From: a virus
IMG/VR virus record: IMGVR_UViG_3300008261_000191
Location: 1-35,239 of that record
Length of the DNA: 35,239 bases
Reading direction: 5' to 3' (one strand)
Shown: piece by piece, positions 24,801 through 32,826 of the stretch
How the letters are laid out: each line of letters begins with the position of its first letter
How positions within the stretch are numbered: position 1 is the stretch's first letter
Notes under the pieces: model-generated
The model's input: the letters and a program-made list of their open reading frames with translations, nothing else
Databases searched by the model: none
Told to the model about the DNA's origin: nothing
Made by a program: the position numbers and the translations under genes

Positions 24801-25281
24801 TTGTTGCTGTTGGTACTGTACCTGCAGTTCCTGCAACTGCTTTAGCCGCTGTTGTACCTGTTGTTGCAGCAGTAGTTGTGGCAGGTGCTGTACCTGCACC
24901 TAATAATGATGCACCACCTGCTCCTGCTAAACCAACACCTGCACCAATTAGTGTGTTTTTTAAAACATCACCTTCATATCTATCTACTACTTTTTCTTTT
25001 TCTGTTCCTTCTAAATTTTTTTGAGTTGCTCTTTGACCCAACATTGCACCTGTATTTAATGCAAGTAAACCTAAAGATGCTCCACCTGTAAATGGTGCAA
25101 ATCCTACTGCAGCAGCTGCAACTGCACCTTGAATTAAACCTGAACCTTTTAATCTATTTCCATATCTATCATATCCTGCAGATAATGCAGCAAGTCTTTT
25201 CATTCCAGATAATTTAACAAGTCTATCAGGTGATAAATTTTCTTGTTTTTCAAGTTCTAATATTTTATTAAAAGTAGCCAT
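21808..25281 (-). CDS. Ejection protein with lambda-lysozyme-like domain
   Basis: This 1157-residue protein probably enters the cell envelope during infection and opens peptidoglycan. Residues 48-82 and 110-130 are Gly/Ala-rich and hydrophobic, and 130-185 is an Ala/Thr low-complexity stretch; both suggest membrane insertion. An EGGEEVF segment follows at about 362-368. Residues about 425-575 resemble the lambda endolysin (GH104-type transglycosylase) fold: candidate catalytic E440 (KIEAGSAGYNS), AIGAYQI at 474-480, then LG, Q-D-x-L, KKRGA and an AEWAAIP motif in the same order as lambda. The rest is highly charged and helical, with many Lys/Gln/Glu. It begins 1 nt after the muzzle-like gene stops. 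Its place next to the cargo gene and the giant polymerase fits an ejectosome comparable to T7 gp14-16. Confidence 0.75.
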   Translation of the reverse strand: MATFNKILELEKQENLSPDRLVKLSGMKRLAALSAGYDRYGNRLKGSGLIQGAVAAAAVGFAPFTGGASLGLLALNTGAMLGQRATQKNLEGTEKEKVVDRYEGDVLKNTLIGAGVGLAGAGGASLLGAGTAPATTTAATTGTTAAKAVAGTAGTVPTATTVTNTATTGLAGMKPIPPLASTATETSALVSNVGPVKDVTMPMAEASNVVQNVTQPTVKEAFKLTEAQLKQQALLHNNIKNVISGSKGQVSADYISKLKFKDPNISIAEFNKAWYNSGGKDLLQQTAIEEGTKFALNQLEQAIQEDSYKEQDFMSQNKRNELAFENAVTFENGGKIPNSAPSHKDGGVKVLNKNGKVIAEVEGGEEVFSVKETKKIEQLAQKNDLSLLGKFVKQSLINHRNNSSPQYAESGTNNLGLNDFDLLAKNDSIKNLQKIILKIEAGSAGYNSVVKSKGDEDLTKMTYAEARRKHGNKAIGAYQIIGSTGDEALKALGENPETFVLTKENQDKLFYYLLKKRGAVDYVKGNINEDEFVKRLSAEWAAIPQDDSNKSYYEGDKYGNKALVNYSTMIKALQANKPLTQEEINKSITEGFKTNPEGQIYSEQYKKYQEATKRGSNYSTKELDAFEKFIKQSATENFFESKQDAKYKKAKADRDLLIKQIEAKKKGESIVYLDKYSNQNLNQLEGVLKGYNTWLLEQDQKIASSIKLESDKLKKAASKSLEIKLQKNSISTDEYTKNLETFETLTKPINDVYKNLTVNNLAAKGELTDIKFGDKNKTPQQKETEQKLAAAGFYDDPSKYLFKSEDVAKNLMSYTPPKNFNIKIEKDKPLFIDKDYVPESDIAKWKTYETDVTSTLQSERKKQFEDLMGQESKDYDVISDIDVETKTKTNNVVSLMSDAQVKSILADRDNEREQSGLVETFNKLGGWNTVLDMTGMALAYNEASKPLPQQKKSDAWVAQTDILKARQNVGLSESERDLYQRQSERTYATNVALIGRYGTSGQAVLGSLQGAAEKKYDADLKLTAMDAAQRRQNITDYSNWLSKDEEYTQKIWNNNVFEPAARNQALKAGLIGATFNKIKDNISYYKNYEDPSSLYQKLMNQQLKNEQSANQMYNVSLVKNMGGTSEQIIKAQEEIATEKEQNKQNDNKNIFSRFLKK
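23551..24009 (-). other. Embedded lysozyme-like (GH104-type) domain
   Basis: Residues about 425-577 of the 1157-residue protein follow the lambda R order: acidic catalytic residue in a helix end (E440), then G-x-YQ-I, an LG turn, Q-D, a KKRG helix and a W-x-x-[IL]-P motif before the last helix. It is a recognisable match by pattern, not confirmed by a search. Confidence 0.65.
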
Positions 25282-25282
25282 A

Positions 25283-28200
25283 TTACATTCGTTTTTGAAT
25301 TCTAAAAATTGAATCTACAGATGTTAAATTAAAAACTTTATTATCTGCATTTTTTATTACTAATTTAAAATTTAAAAAGTTACCATTTAAACGATTTAAA
25401 ATGTTTTTTTCTCTATATGGTACTTTTAGATTACCTAATTTATAATGTGCTCTATTACTTGTGCTATATCCATTATTATTAACTAATTCTTCACCTATAT
25501 TAACTAACTGTTCATTATTGTCAGTTTTTAAATAAAGCTTATCAATTATACTTAATGAATCTACACCAATATTTAAAGAACCAGTATCAAAAATTTTTGT
25601 AATATTTGGATATTTATTAATATTAAAACCTAATAAAGAATAAAATAATTTCTCATAATATTTACCCTTTACAGATTTAGTATGTAAATACAAATCATTA
25701 TTATTTGCATTATAATTTTGTGTCATAAGTTTATTACCATATGAAAATGCAAACTTTGGATAAAAAGTGTATTCACTATGAAATACATTTAAATCTTCAT
25801 TATAACTTATTGTAAGCGCATTAGAAGTACCCTGTAAAGTTGGTTGGTCTGTAATAAGATATTTTACAGTATTATCTGTATAAGGAGGTCTAATTGTAAA
25901 AAACACATCATTGTTTTCATAATCATAATAAGTAATTATACCTGCACCCCAATCAGAATTAGTAGAAATATAATCTTTATTAATTACACTATTTAAATAT
26001 GGTGCAATAAAAGAATGAATATTTCCAATATCCGATAATATATTTAAACCATCTTGACCAAATTTTAATAGTTTTGTTCTTAATGCATCAGCCCAATATA
26101 TTGCTCTATCAGTTGCATAAACACTATATTGATGTTGAGTTCCAAAAGTTTTAGAAATATAATCAATGCCATTCATTAATGTAGGTTCACCTAATGTTAC
26201 TTGCTGACCTTCATTTGCTGAAACTACAGCTCGTTCATTAATTCTTAATTTACCAAATGCATTTCTTTGTATTGAATAAGCATTATTAGCAAGTAAAGCA
26301 CTACCTACAATTTCACCATAAGATGCATCTAAATCAAAATTACTTAATTCTTCAAACTCTCTAAATCTATCAACTTTTTCAGAATAAGGTTTCTTTTCAT
26401 TTGACCAATGCCATCTTGTTGGAAAATCAAACTTAGCTATATAATCACTTGGCTGACTAAAAAAATTATATACATTATGTTTGTGAAACAAAATAGAATT
26501 AACATTAAATGTTTCATTTCTTGGTGGTTTAGCATTACCTCTTGGATAATATATACCATTAGCCATTTTAGTATTAGAAGGATCTTCACCTGCTAAATAC
26601 TTTGTTGTTTTAGTACCAACTGATGCATGAATAGGAAAGTTAGATTTTTCAGCTAACCTCATTGAAAGATTATATTTGCTTTCAATAGGTACATATGCTG
26701 CAACAGAATAGTCATCATGTATATTCATGTCATGTACACTTTCTTCTTCGCTTATGTTTGCAAAATCACCTTCATCATTTAGCCTATTAGAAGGCATTAA
26801 TCTACAATATCCAAAAAAATCTACATAACAATCACCACCAAATACTTCAACATTATTAAATATTTTTCTTCCTGTAGATGTGTTTACATGAACTAATATT
26901 TGAGAATTTATTTCTTGATAATGACCTGTTGTTTCAAAAATATTATTTTGTAAAGCTAACTTACTTAATCCACCATATTGTGCAGATATTTCTCTTTTTA
27001 AATTAACTATTACTTGTCCTGCTCTATATGATGGTGTAGTTCCACTTGCATGATGATCAAATAAAATAAATGGTTTATCTAATTTTGCAAATAATGAATA
27101 AGGAAAATTCATTGCATTTAGCAATTGTTTTTCTTCACCTGTTGCAGAACTGAAAGTAAATGTATTATAATATTTAAATGGATAACTATTATCAGGACCA
27201 CCCATTGAAGAAATCATTGAAAAATATTTAGAACCTTCAATTGGTTTATCCCAACCAACAGACATTAATATATCTATAGAATAAGATTCATTATAATAAC
27301 CTCTTGTAGAATTAGACCATGTTTGACCTGGCTGTTGAAAATATGCTGTATTTTGCTGATTATAAAATTTATGTATATGATGGTCTTGTGTCCAATTTAT
27401 ATATGATTGATTTAACTGACCTGAATATGAACTAAAAGCTGTAGATGCAATTTTAATTTTATCTGTACCTTTATTAATACTTGGTACAGTTTGCGTAATC
27501 ATATAATCAGGAAAATCAATTGTATAATATTGTGGTGCTAATGTAATTAATCTTGATTCATCTGTTTCTTCTCCTTCTGCTGTATCACCACATAAAATAT
27601 CTACAAGTTTTTGATTGTAAAAATTTGAGTTGTATATTTCAAGTGATGGAACCCATGCATTTGGAAAAGGTGCAACAATATTAGTTACAGTACCTTCTTG
27701 ATATTTTCCTCTATAAACGCATTGGTTAATAATACCTTGCATTTTTATAGTTTCGTTAGCTTCATCTCTTGGAACTCTTACAATCTGAAACCCACTAACT
27801 TTATCTTGTATATCAGTAATATCAATACCACTAAACATTACACCCATAGTCCTTGCATAAGCAATATTAGGATATGTACCGCTATATTTTGGCACATTCA
27901 TATATTGGTCTTGTTCTATAAGTAAATCGCTTCCTATAGTGTTAAATTGGTAATTAGTTGATGTAGCAAATTTATAATATGGTTCGCCTGAAGATATATT
28001 GTATACAAAAGAACCTGATGCTATTGTTCCATCTTCACGAAGCCTTTCCCATGTTAATGTAGGATTGCTTGTACTATTATTTTGAAATTGTGATGGAAAC
28101 TTAACATCAGCAAGATGTGTTGCAAATAATGGATTTCCTTTTTTGTCAAAAAATACAATACCAAATCTATATTTTTCATCTCTAAAATATCCAGAATATA

Positions 28201-29452
28201 AATGCTCAACTTGTGTTCCTCTAAAAGTTGTAAAATCGTTTACGATATCATAAGATTCATAAAATGGTACACCTAATTCAGTTGTATATTTTAATCTATG
28301 TGTGTAACTTGTTTTTGCAGTTGAACCACTAATAGGTAATCCATTTGAATTATCTAAAGAATTTATGGAATTATTATCTGATTGAATAGCTCTAAAAGTA
28401 GCTTTTACTTGCAAACCTGACAATACGCTATCAGGTAAAACAAAAACATTTGTTGTTTCAGTATTACCAAGCCATAATCTATTATCTTTTATAAATATTT
28501 CTTTTGCTTTTATAATAGATTCTTTTCTATCAGATATAGTTGTAATTTCTACAGGAACTCCACTATTAGTTATAGAAGAATGTTTAATTACTATTGTAGA
28601 TTGACCATTAATTAATTCATCATAAAATATAGAAGCTGATTCAACTGTGGCATTTGTTTTAGAATATAAAAATGCAACTTGTATAGATTTAAATCTTGTA
28701 TCAACTTTTTCAATTTGTAAATTAATAGATTTACCTGATGGTTGTTCTGTACTACCAAATCCAAACTCATTAGAGTCAGAACTTCCTGAAGGTATATCAT
28801 TTGAATTAATAACAAAATGTCTTGTAACAGGAATCCATGGTGTTTGATAACCATCTTCAGAAACACATCTATATGTATATTGATATTTTCCTGATAACAA
28901 ACTACCATCTTTTGTAACTGATTTTAATTTTATAATTCCAATATTAAAATTAGAACCAATACTCATAGCGGCAACACTTGGTGTTACAGCAGTAAATGTT
29001 CCATTTTCATCTTTAAAAGTAAATGATCTTGGCTCATTATAATCATCTGTAAAATATACTCTATTTAAACTTGAACTTTCTTCTAATGAAACAGCTTTGA
29101 TTCTATATGAAGAATTAAAATTAAAATCTGTAGAAGTATATAATGATGTTTGAGATATTGAATTATTATTTGGATTTAATTTACAAACAATAATTTTTCC
29201 AAAACCTGATGATTCTGAATATAAAAATAAAACAAACTTTGTAGCAAAATTACAATGACCTAAACAAGTATATCCATTAGGTAATGAAGTAATTAAAACA
29301 TTTCCATCTGCATTTTGCCATGATAAAGTACCATTTTCATTATAAAGTAATTTACCATTAATGCTTAAATTATATGTATTACTCTTTGATATTTTTGGGT
29401 CTAAATCATTTGATAAACCACCTTCAAATGAGTTTGTTACTCTTTCAGCCAT
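25283..29452 (-). CDS. Muzzle-like / tail stabilisation protein
   Basis: This 1389-residue protein is mostly beta. Its N-terminal part (FEGGLSNDLDPKISKSNTY) is followed by propeller-like blades. A fibronectin-type stretch (LLSGKYQYTYRCVSEDGYQTPW) lies at about 185-210, and another blade-like motif (SVYATDRAIYWADALRTKLL) near residue 1105. Its length and position, directly after the last ring-like protein and before the ejection proteins, match the large muzzle or stabilisation protein that caps the tail of crAss-like virions such as phicrAss001. Its role would be to close the tail and hold cargo until infection. It overlaps the upstream gene by 1 nt (TAATG) and is separated from the downstream gene by 1 nt, so it is cotranslated with both. 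Confidence 0.7.
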   Translation of the reverse strand: MAERVTNSFEGGLSNDLDPKISKSNTYNLSINGKLLYNENGTLSWQNADGNVLITSLPNGYTCLGHCNFATKFVLFLYSESSGFGKIIVCKLNPNNNSISQTSLYTSTDFNFNSSYRIKAVSLEESSSLNRVYFTDDYNEPRSFTFKDENGTFTAVTPSVAAMSIGSNFNIGIIKLKSVTKDGSLLSGKYQYTYRCVSEDGYQTPWIPVTRHFVINSNDIPSGSSDSNEFGFGSTEQPSGKSINLQIEKVDTRFKSIQVAFLYSKTNATVESASIFYDELINGQSTIVIKHSSITNSGVPVEITTISDRKESIIKAKEIFIKDNRLWLGNTETTNVFVLPDSVLSGLQVKATFRAIQSDNNSINSLDNSNGLPISGSTAKTSYTHRLKYTTELGVPFYESYDIVNDFTTFRGTQVEHLYSGYFRDEKYRFGIVFFDKKGNPLFATHLADVKFPSQFQNNSTSNPTLTWERLREDGTIASGSFVYNISSGEPYYKFATSTNYQFNTIGSDLLIEQDQYMNVPKYSGTYPNIAYARTMGVMFSGIDITDIQDKVSGFQIVRVPRDEANETIKMQGIINQCVYRGKYQEGTVTNIVAPFPNAWVPSLEIYNSNFYNQKLVDILCGDTAEGEETDESRLITLAPQYYTIDFPDYMITQTVPSINKGTDKIKIASTAFSSYSGQLNQSYINWTQDHHIHKFYNQQNTAYFQQPGQTWSNSTRGYYNESYSIDILMSVGWDKPIEGSKYFSMISSMGGPDNSYPFKYYNTFTFSSATGEEKQLLNAMNFPYSLFAKLDKPFILFDHHASGTTPSYRAGQVIVNLKREISAQYGGLSKLALQNNIFETTGHYQEINSQILVHVNTSTGRKIFNNVEVFGGDCYVDFFGYCRLMPSNRLNDEGDFANISEEESVHDMNIHDDYSVAAYVPIESKYNLSMRLAEKSNFPIHASVGTKTTKYLAGEDPSNTKMANGIYYPRGNAKPPRNETFNVNSILFHKHNVYNFFSQPSDYIAKFDFPTRWHWSNEKKPYSEKVDRFREFEELSNFDLDASYGEIVGSALLANNAYSIQRNAFGKLRINERAVVSANEGQQVTLGEPTLMNGIDYISKTFGTQHQYSVYATDRAIYWADALRTKLLKFGQDGLNILSDIGNIHSFIAPYLNSVINKDYISTNSDWGAGIITYYDYENNDVFFTIRPPYTDNTVKYLITDQPTLQGTSNALTISYNEDLNVFHSEYTFYPKFAFSYGNKLMTQNYNANNNDLYLHTKSVKGKYYEKLFYSLLGFNINKYPNITKIFDTGSLNIGVDSLSIIDKLYLKTDNNEQLVNIGEELVNNNGYSTSNRAHYKLGNLKVPYREKNILNRLNGNFLNFKLVIKNADNKVFNLTSVDSIFRIQKRM

Positions 29453-30174
29453 TAAAAGAAATTTTTATTTGGTAAAGGTAATAATTGATGATATATACTT
29501 GCTATATATTCTAATTGTTTAGGGTCTGGCATTTCATCTTCACCTCTTGCTTGACCACATAGCCAATGCCATCTTTTTTCTAATTCAGCATATACATGAT
29601 GAGAAATTTCACCATTTATATATTCTGATAATTTAATTTTCCAAACAATATAAGCAGTAACAGCCATTTGATGTGACTCTCTTATTAATGGAAATCCATC
29701 TTCATCAAGTTCAAATGATAAATAAGCAATTCCTACTTTTGTTCCATCAGGTATTCCTGATAAATTAATATAACCATTATCAATTGACATTTTAAATGTT
29801 TTCATTTCTGTTCCATCGTATCCAAACGCAGTTTGTCTTGATGCATCCATTGAAAACATATTTGTATTATCACCTGATAAATTAGGCGATGTATTATTAA
29901 AAAATCTAAAATCTCGATTTGTAACTTCAGGATATGTATCGCCTATTTTTAAAGCAATAAATTGATAAAAATCTTTTGGTAATTTAACTTGTTTATTTTT
30001 AACTGTTAACTCACACTCATTTCTTTTAAAAGTATCATAACTGCCAATAAACAATTCAGCTTCATATGCCCATTCAATAATATAATCAACTAAATGATTT
30101 ACTTCTTTTAATTGTAAATCTCTAATTACATTAGAAATTATTGTACCTACTTTAATTTTATTTTTGTTGCTCAT
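29452..30174 (-). CDS. Ring / connector protein (P22 gp4-like type)
   Basis: This 240-residue protein has an N-terminal helical part, then the segment VKLPKDFYQFIALKIGD (about residues 60-80), and ends with a Trp-rich helix (RWHWLCGQARGEDEMPDP) and a short LLPLP tail. LP-x-DF strands after a helical start are typical of portal-proximal adaptor and tail-accessory proteins. The C-terminal ARGEDEMPDPKQLEYI segment looks like a conserved crAss-like family signature. It overlaps the zinc-ribbon gene by 17 nt and the muzzle-like gene by 1 nt. The expected role is a dodecameric ring joining portal and tail. Confidence 0.7.
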   Translation of the reverse strand: MSNKNKIKVGTIISNVIRDLQLKEVNHLVDYIIEWAYEAELFIGSYDTFKRNECELTVKNKQVKLPKDFYQFIALKIGDTYPEVTNRDFRFFNNTSPNLSGDNTNMFSMDASRQTAFGYDGTEMKTFKMSIDNGYINLSGIPDGTKVGIAYLSFELDEDGFPLIRESHQMAVTAYIVWKIKLSEYINGEISHHVYAELEKRWHWLCGQARGEDEMPDPKQLEYIASIYHQLLPLPNKNFF

Positions 30175-30337
30175 AATTAATCCATTTATTTTGTGGACAC
30201 TTAGCTTTATTTAGTCTTGCTTTTATTTGTAAAAAACAACCACAAACTTTACATCTTGTAAGTAATGAATCAAATTGTGGACATTCATTACAAATGTCTA
30301 ATCTTTTTTTGTATTCTTTATCTTCAACAAAAAACAT
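30158..30337 (-). CDS. Small zinc-ribbon-like protein
   Basis: This product of about 59 residues has the pattern C-x2-C, then C-x2-C-x-C, then C-P (ICNECPQFD, RCKVCGC, AKCPQNKW). This is a compact zinc-binding signature seen in a family of short phage proteins ending in CP-x-x-x-W. I start it at ATG 30337, 2 nt after the upstream TGA. A TTG two codons earlier would overlap that stop. It ends inside the next gene with a 17-nt overlap. Its place among connector genes suggests a structural or assembly role, but similar proteins have no established function that I know of. Confidence 0.65.
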   Translation of the reverse strand: MFFVEDKEYKKRLDICNECPQFDSLLTRCKVCGCFLQIKARLNKAKCPQNKWINYEQQK

Positions 30338-30339
30338 AA

Positions 30340-30825
30340 TCAATTATTATATTCAGGATAATCAGCTCCGTATTTAAATATTTTATTAATTAATTTTATT
30401 CTCCACTTCTTTGCAAATTTTATTTTATAATTAATATAACTTATTGGTTTATACCAATTTAAAAAATAAACATAGCCATCAGTTTTAGATAAATCAATAT
30501 TTTTAACAAATGTTAATTTATTATTTACTTTAATAAATCTATAACTTTTAGGAACATAAACATCAGGTATAATTTTTCTAATATTTAACTCGCCAAACCT
30601 ATAAAGTTTTACAGTTGCATATTTGTCTATTATATGTGTAAAGATAATAAAAAAATAGGCTCTTGTAATTTTTACAAACTCATTATATTTAATTGCTTTT
30701 ATATTGTTTTTTTTGCAATCAGCATATAATTCATCTTTAATATTTAAGTATACAGAAAGATTAGTATCAAAGCCATTACTTTGTACTTTGTACAGCTTCT
30801 CCCACACCGTTGTTTGTTTCATCAT
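30340..30825 (-). CDS. Uncharacterised basic protein of connector module
   Basis: This 161-residue protein is rich in Lys, Ile, Tyr and Phe. A hydrophobic helix-like stretch near residues 50-65 (TRAYFFIIFTHIIDKY) is followed by RFGELNIRKI and a basic C-terminal half. ATGs at 30825 and 30822 are both possible; either overlaps the end of the preceding connector gene by 47-50 nt. It uses the only TGA stop seen in the window. Neither the family nor a function is recognised. Its fixed place between two ring-like proteins suggests a structural or assembly factor. Confidence 0.6.
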   Translation of the reverse strand: MMKQTTVWEKLYKVQSNGFDTNLSVYLNIKDELYADCKKNNIKAIKYNEFVKITRAYFFIIFTHIIDKYATVKLYRFGELNIRKIIPDVYVPKSYRFIKVNNKLTFVKNIDLSKTDGYVYFLNWYKPISYINYKIKFAKKWRIKLINKIFKYGADYPEYNN

Positions 30826-31456
30826 TTGGCATTCTAATTAAATTAAATTCTTGACTTAAAATTAATTTAACCATATCAGCAATCATATATTCTGGAAATG
30901 GATATTGTGAATCATCTGTAATACAATCACCACCACATTCATCAGCTACTTTAGATGCTTCAAATGGATCAGCAAATAATCCTCTTACATTAATATATTG
31001 TATATCTTCATTTATAGGTTCTAATATATGAATATAATCACCTATCATATATGCATTTTTTAAATGCTTGCCAAATTTTTGAAATTTACTAAACGATGCA
31101 ATTTCAGGTTCTTTGTAAATTATTGGTGTTATTTTATCAGCTAAACCAATAAATGTTAATGCTTTTTGTTTTGGTAATTCAACAAGTTTTGGAATTTTTA
31201 CTCTTTTAATTTTTCTTCCAAAAACAACTTGTGTACTATCAGCAACATCTATTGTTTCTAATTTTAAAGTACCTAAATCTTGAATCAATTGTCTATCAAT
31301 AGGTTTGTTACTTTTAAAATATTCATAGATTAATTTTGAACGATAGTAATTAATCCAAAATCCTACTTGTCTTTCGCTTAACCTATCATCATCAGAAGAT
31401 ATACCACCTCTAATAATATTTATTATGTTAAACTTTAATTCGTTAAATGTTGCCAT
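30776..31456 (-). CDS. Ring / head-tail connector protein
   Basis: This protein of about 226 residues starts at ATG 31456 (MATFNELKFN). A longer frame from 31498 would have to read through the terminator hairpin and is rejected. An N-terminal helical region (LSERQVGFWINYYRSKLIYEYF) leads into a beta region and a C-terminal motif (QYPFPEYMIADMVKLILSQE) typical of adaptor rings in Bacteroidota podoviruses. A Cys-x3-Cys pair lies nearby (ECGGDC). The start follows the U-tract of an intrinsic-terminator hairpin by only 5 nt, so its expression must depend on read-through or on processing. It likely forms one ring between portal and tail. Confidence 0.7.
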   Translation of the reverse strand: MATFNELKFNIINIIRGGISSDDDRLSERQVGFWINYYRSKLIYEYFKSNKPIDRQLIQDLGTLKLETIDVADSTQVVFGRKIKRVKIPKLVELPKQKALTFIGLADKITPIIYKEPEIASFSKFQKFGKHLKNAYMIGDYIHILEPINEDIQYINVRGLFADPFEASKVADECGGDCITDDSQYPFPEYMIADMVKLILSQEFNLIRMPNDETNNGVGEAVQSTK

Positions 31457-31461
31457 AGTAT

Positions 31462-31496
31462 AAAAAAAAAGGGTAGGCAGAAAATTCCACCTACCC
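31462..31496 (-). terminator. Intrinsic-terminator hairpin between connector genes
   Basis: On the minus strand GGGUAGGUGG pairs with CUGCCUACCC over 10 bp (two G.U wobbles) around a 6-nt loop, followed by nine U. On the plus strand the two wobbles become C.A mismatches and there is no U-tract, so the signal is oriented for minus-strand transcription. It is unusually GC-rich for this DNA. The next ATG begins 5 nt after the U-tract. Confidence 0.85.
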
Positions 31497-31519
31497 AAAT
31501 TTAAAAATTTAATTTGAAA

Positions 31520-32134
31520 TTATTCTTGTTCTTTAATCTCATTTTGCTGAAAAGCATATGTTTCTTGACCAATTGAAAATAATAGTTTTCTTACAGCTAT
31601 ATTAACAATTTCATCATGAGTATGCTCAGGCAAATTGAGAACATCATTAGGTTTATTTGTACCATCAATAACATTTGGTTTTTTTAGATATGTTAATGTC
31701 CATGCTTTTGCAGCAGTTTCACTTTTTATTAAAAAACCTAATGGTGTTGTAATGTACAACGGAAACTTATTTGATGCTTTGTTAAAAGGGTCTTTTAATG
31801 TTTTGTAATAATCATCAATTTGTATAGGTTTAATAGATACATCTTCTATTTTAATTGAATTACATTCATATATTTCAAATACACCTACACAGGCTAATGC
31901 AAAATAAAAATCAATAGGCAAAGGAATTAAGGCTGTATTTCCATTTTTATATGTAATTAATGTCCTTAAATCTTCTCTGCGTTTTTCATTTTTTTCAAAC
32001 TCTGAATACCTACTTTTAACAAACTCATTTACAGCCATATTCAAAAAGATGTCTTTTTCCTGTGGTTGAAACCAAGGTAAGTTATGCTTATCAAGCAAAA
32101 CATCAATTCTTTCGTGCATCTGTATATGATTCAT
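31520..32134 (-). CDS. Connector / head-completion protein
   Basis: This 204-residue protein is helical at the N terminus (IDVLLDKHNLPWFQPQEKD, then NMAVNEFVKSRY). A strand region with ALIPLPIDFYFALACVG (about residues 70-90) follows. The LP-x-DFY motif also occurs in the 240-residue connector, suggesting a shared adaptor fold. The start shares its A with the stop of the upstream gene (TAATG), indicating translational coupling. It is the last gene before the terminator hairpin. The expected role is a portal-proximal ring or head-closure protein. Confidence 0.65.
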   Translation of the reverse strand: MNHIQMHERIDVLLDKHNLPWFQPQEKDIFLNMAVNEFVKSRYSEFEKNEKRREDLRTLITYKNGNTALIPLPIDFYFALACVGVFEIYECNSIKIEDVSIKPIQIDDYYKTLKDPFNKASNKFPLYITTPLGFLIKSETAAKAWTLTYLKKPNVIDGTNKPNDVLNLPEHTHDEIVNIAVRKLLFSIGQETYAFQQNEIKEQE

Positions 32135-32799
32135 TATTTCAAGCTATTAATTTCTTTTTTAATTGATGGTAATAAATCTTCATTTGCTTTAAACCATAAA
32201 AGAACTTCATCAATGTTTAATCCCATTGTTATATCTCTATACTTCCAAGCACCTGTTCTTTCAACTGTAAAGATACCATTTTGTTTTCCTTTATAGGCTA
32301 TTTGTTTAAATATTCTATTTGGGTCATTCCATGAATCTAAAAATTGCCTTGGTGATTCTTCAGCATAATTATATATCTGTGATTTAACAACTGATTCAAG
32401 AACATTTAATGTATTGATTCCTAATAGTCTTGCAAAGTCTGCAAGTTTATCACCTCTTAATTCTTTAGCAATAATTAAAGCATCTAATGTAAGTTCTTTC
32501 TTATCAATAGTTTGCTCTGCAATTTCTTGTCTATTAACTAAAATAATTAATGGATTTGAACCTTTAACATATATTGGATGATCTTTTAAATGCTCATACT
32601 CTAAAACATCATTTTCATTATTTAAATTTAATGTTTTATGTGCAGTGTATTTAACAACTCTGGAATTACCAAAGGCATCTTTCAATGCCCTTGGTTTTCC
32701 TAATTCATCAATATAATCACTTAATGTAATTGAACCTGTTCTTTTTGGATTAGTAAATGTTACATCTACTTCTCCTGTATACTTTTTTGTCTTTTCCAT
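32134..32799 (-). CDS. Capsid-adjacent structural protein, unknown
   Basis: This 221-residue protein sits directly after the major capsid protein and is coupled to the next connector gene. It has a beta-rich N-terminal third (KYTGEVDVTFTNPKRTGSI), a stretch LNLNNENDVLEYEHLKDHP, and then a mainly helical C-terminal half with charged helices and an NAED-like tail (WFKANEDLLPSIKKEI). I do not recognise a defined family. Its position suggests an auxiliary capsid, vertex or head-assembly protein. Confidence 0.65.
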   Translation of the reverse strand: MEKTKKYTGEVDVTFTNPKRTGSITLSDYIDELGKPRALKDAFGNSRVVKYTAHKTLNLNNENDVLEYEHLKDHPIYVKGSNPLIILVNRQEIAEQTIDKKELTLDALIIAKELRGDKLADFARLLGINTLNVLESVVKSQIYNYAEESPRQFLDSWNDPNRIFKQIAYKGKQNGIFTVERTGAWKYRDITMGLNIDEVLLWFKANEDLLPSIKKEINSLK

Positions 32800-32826
32800 T
32801 TCTTAATCTTAAACTTAAATTATAAA

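Noticed and set aside
24572-25024. 150-codon plus-strand open frame rich in Val, Ala and Pro
   Set aside because: It is antisense to the Ala/Thr/Gly-rich N-terminal region of the 1157-residue protein. Its composition follows from that low-complexity coding sequence, and it has no independent support.
21808-25281. Tape-measure protein
   Set aside because: The genome layout is podovirus-like, with muzzle-type, cargo and polymerase genes and no tail-tube or sheath genes. The hydrophobic and lysozyme segments fit an ejection protein better.
30776-31498. Longer start for the connector gene (MGRWNFLPTLFFYT extension)
   Set aside because: The extra codons are the terminator hairpin and its U-tract. 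ATG 31456 gives a natural protein start, MATFNEL.
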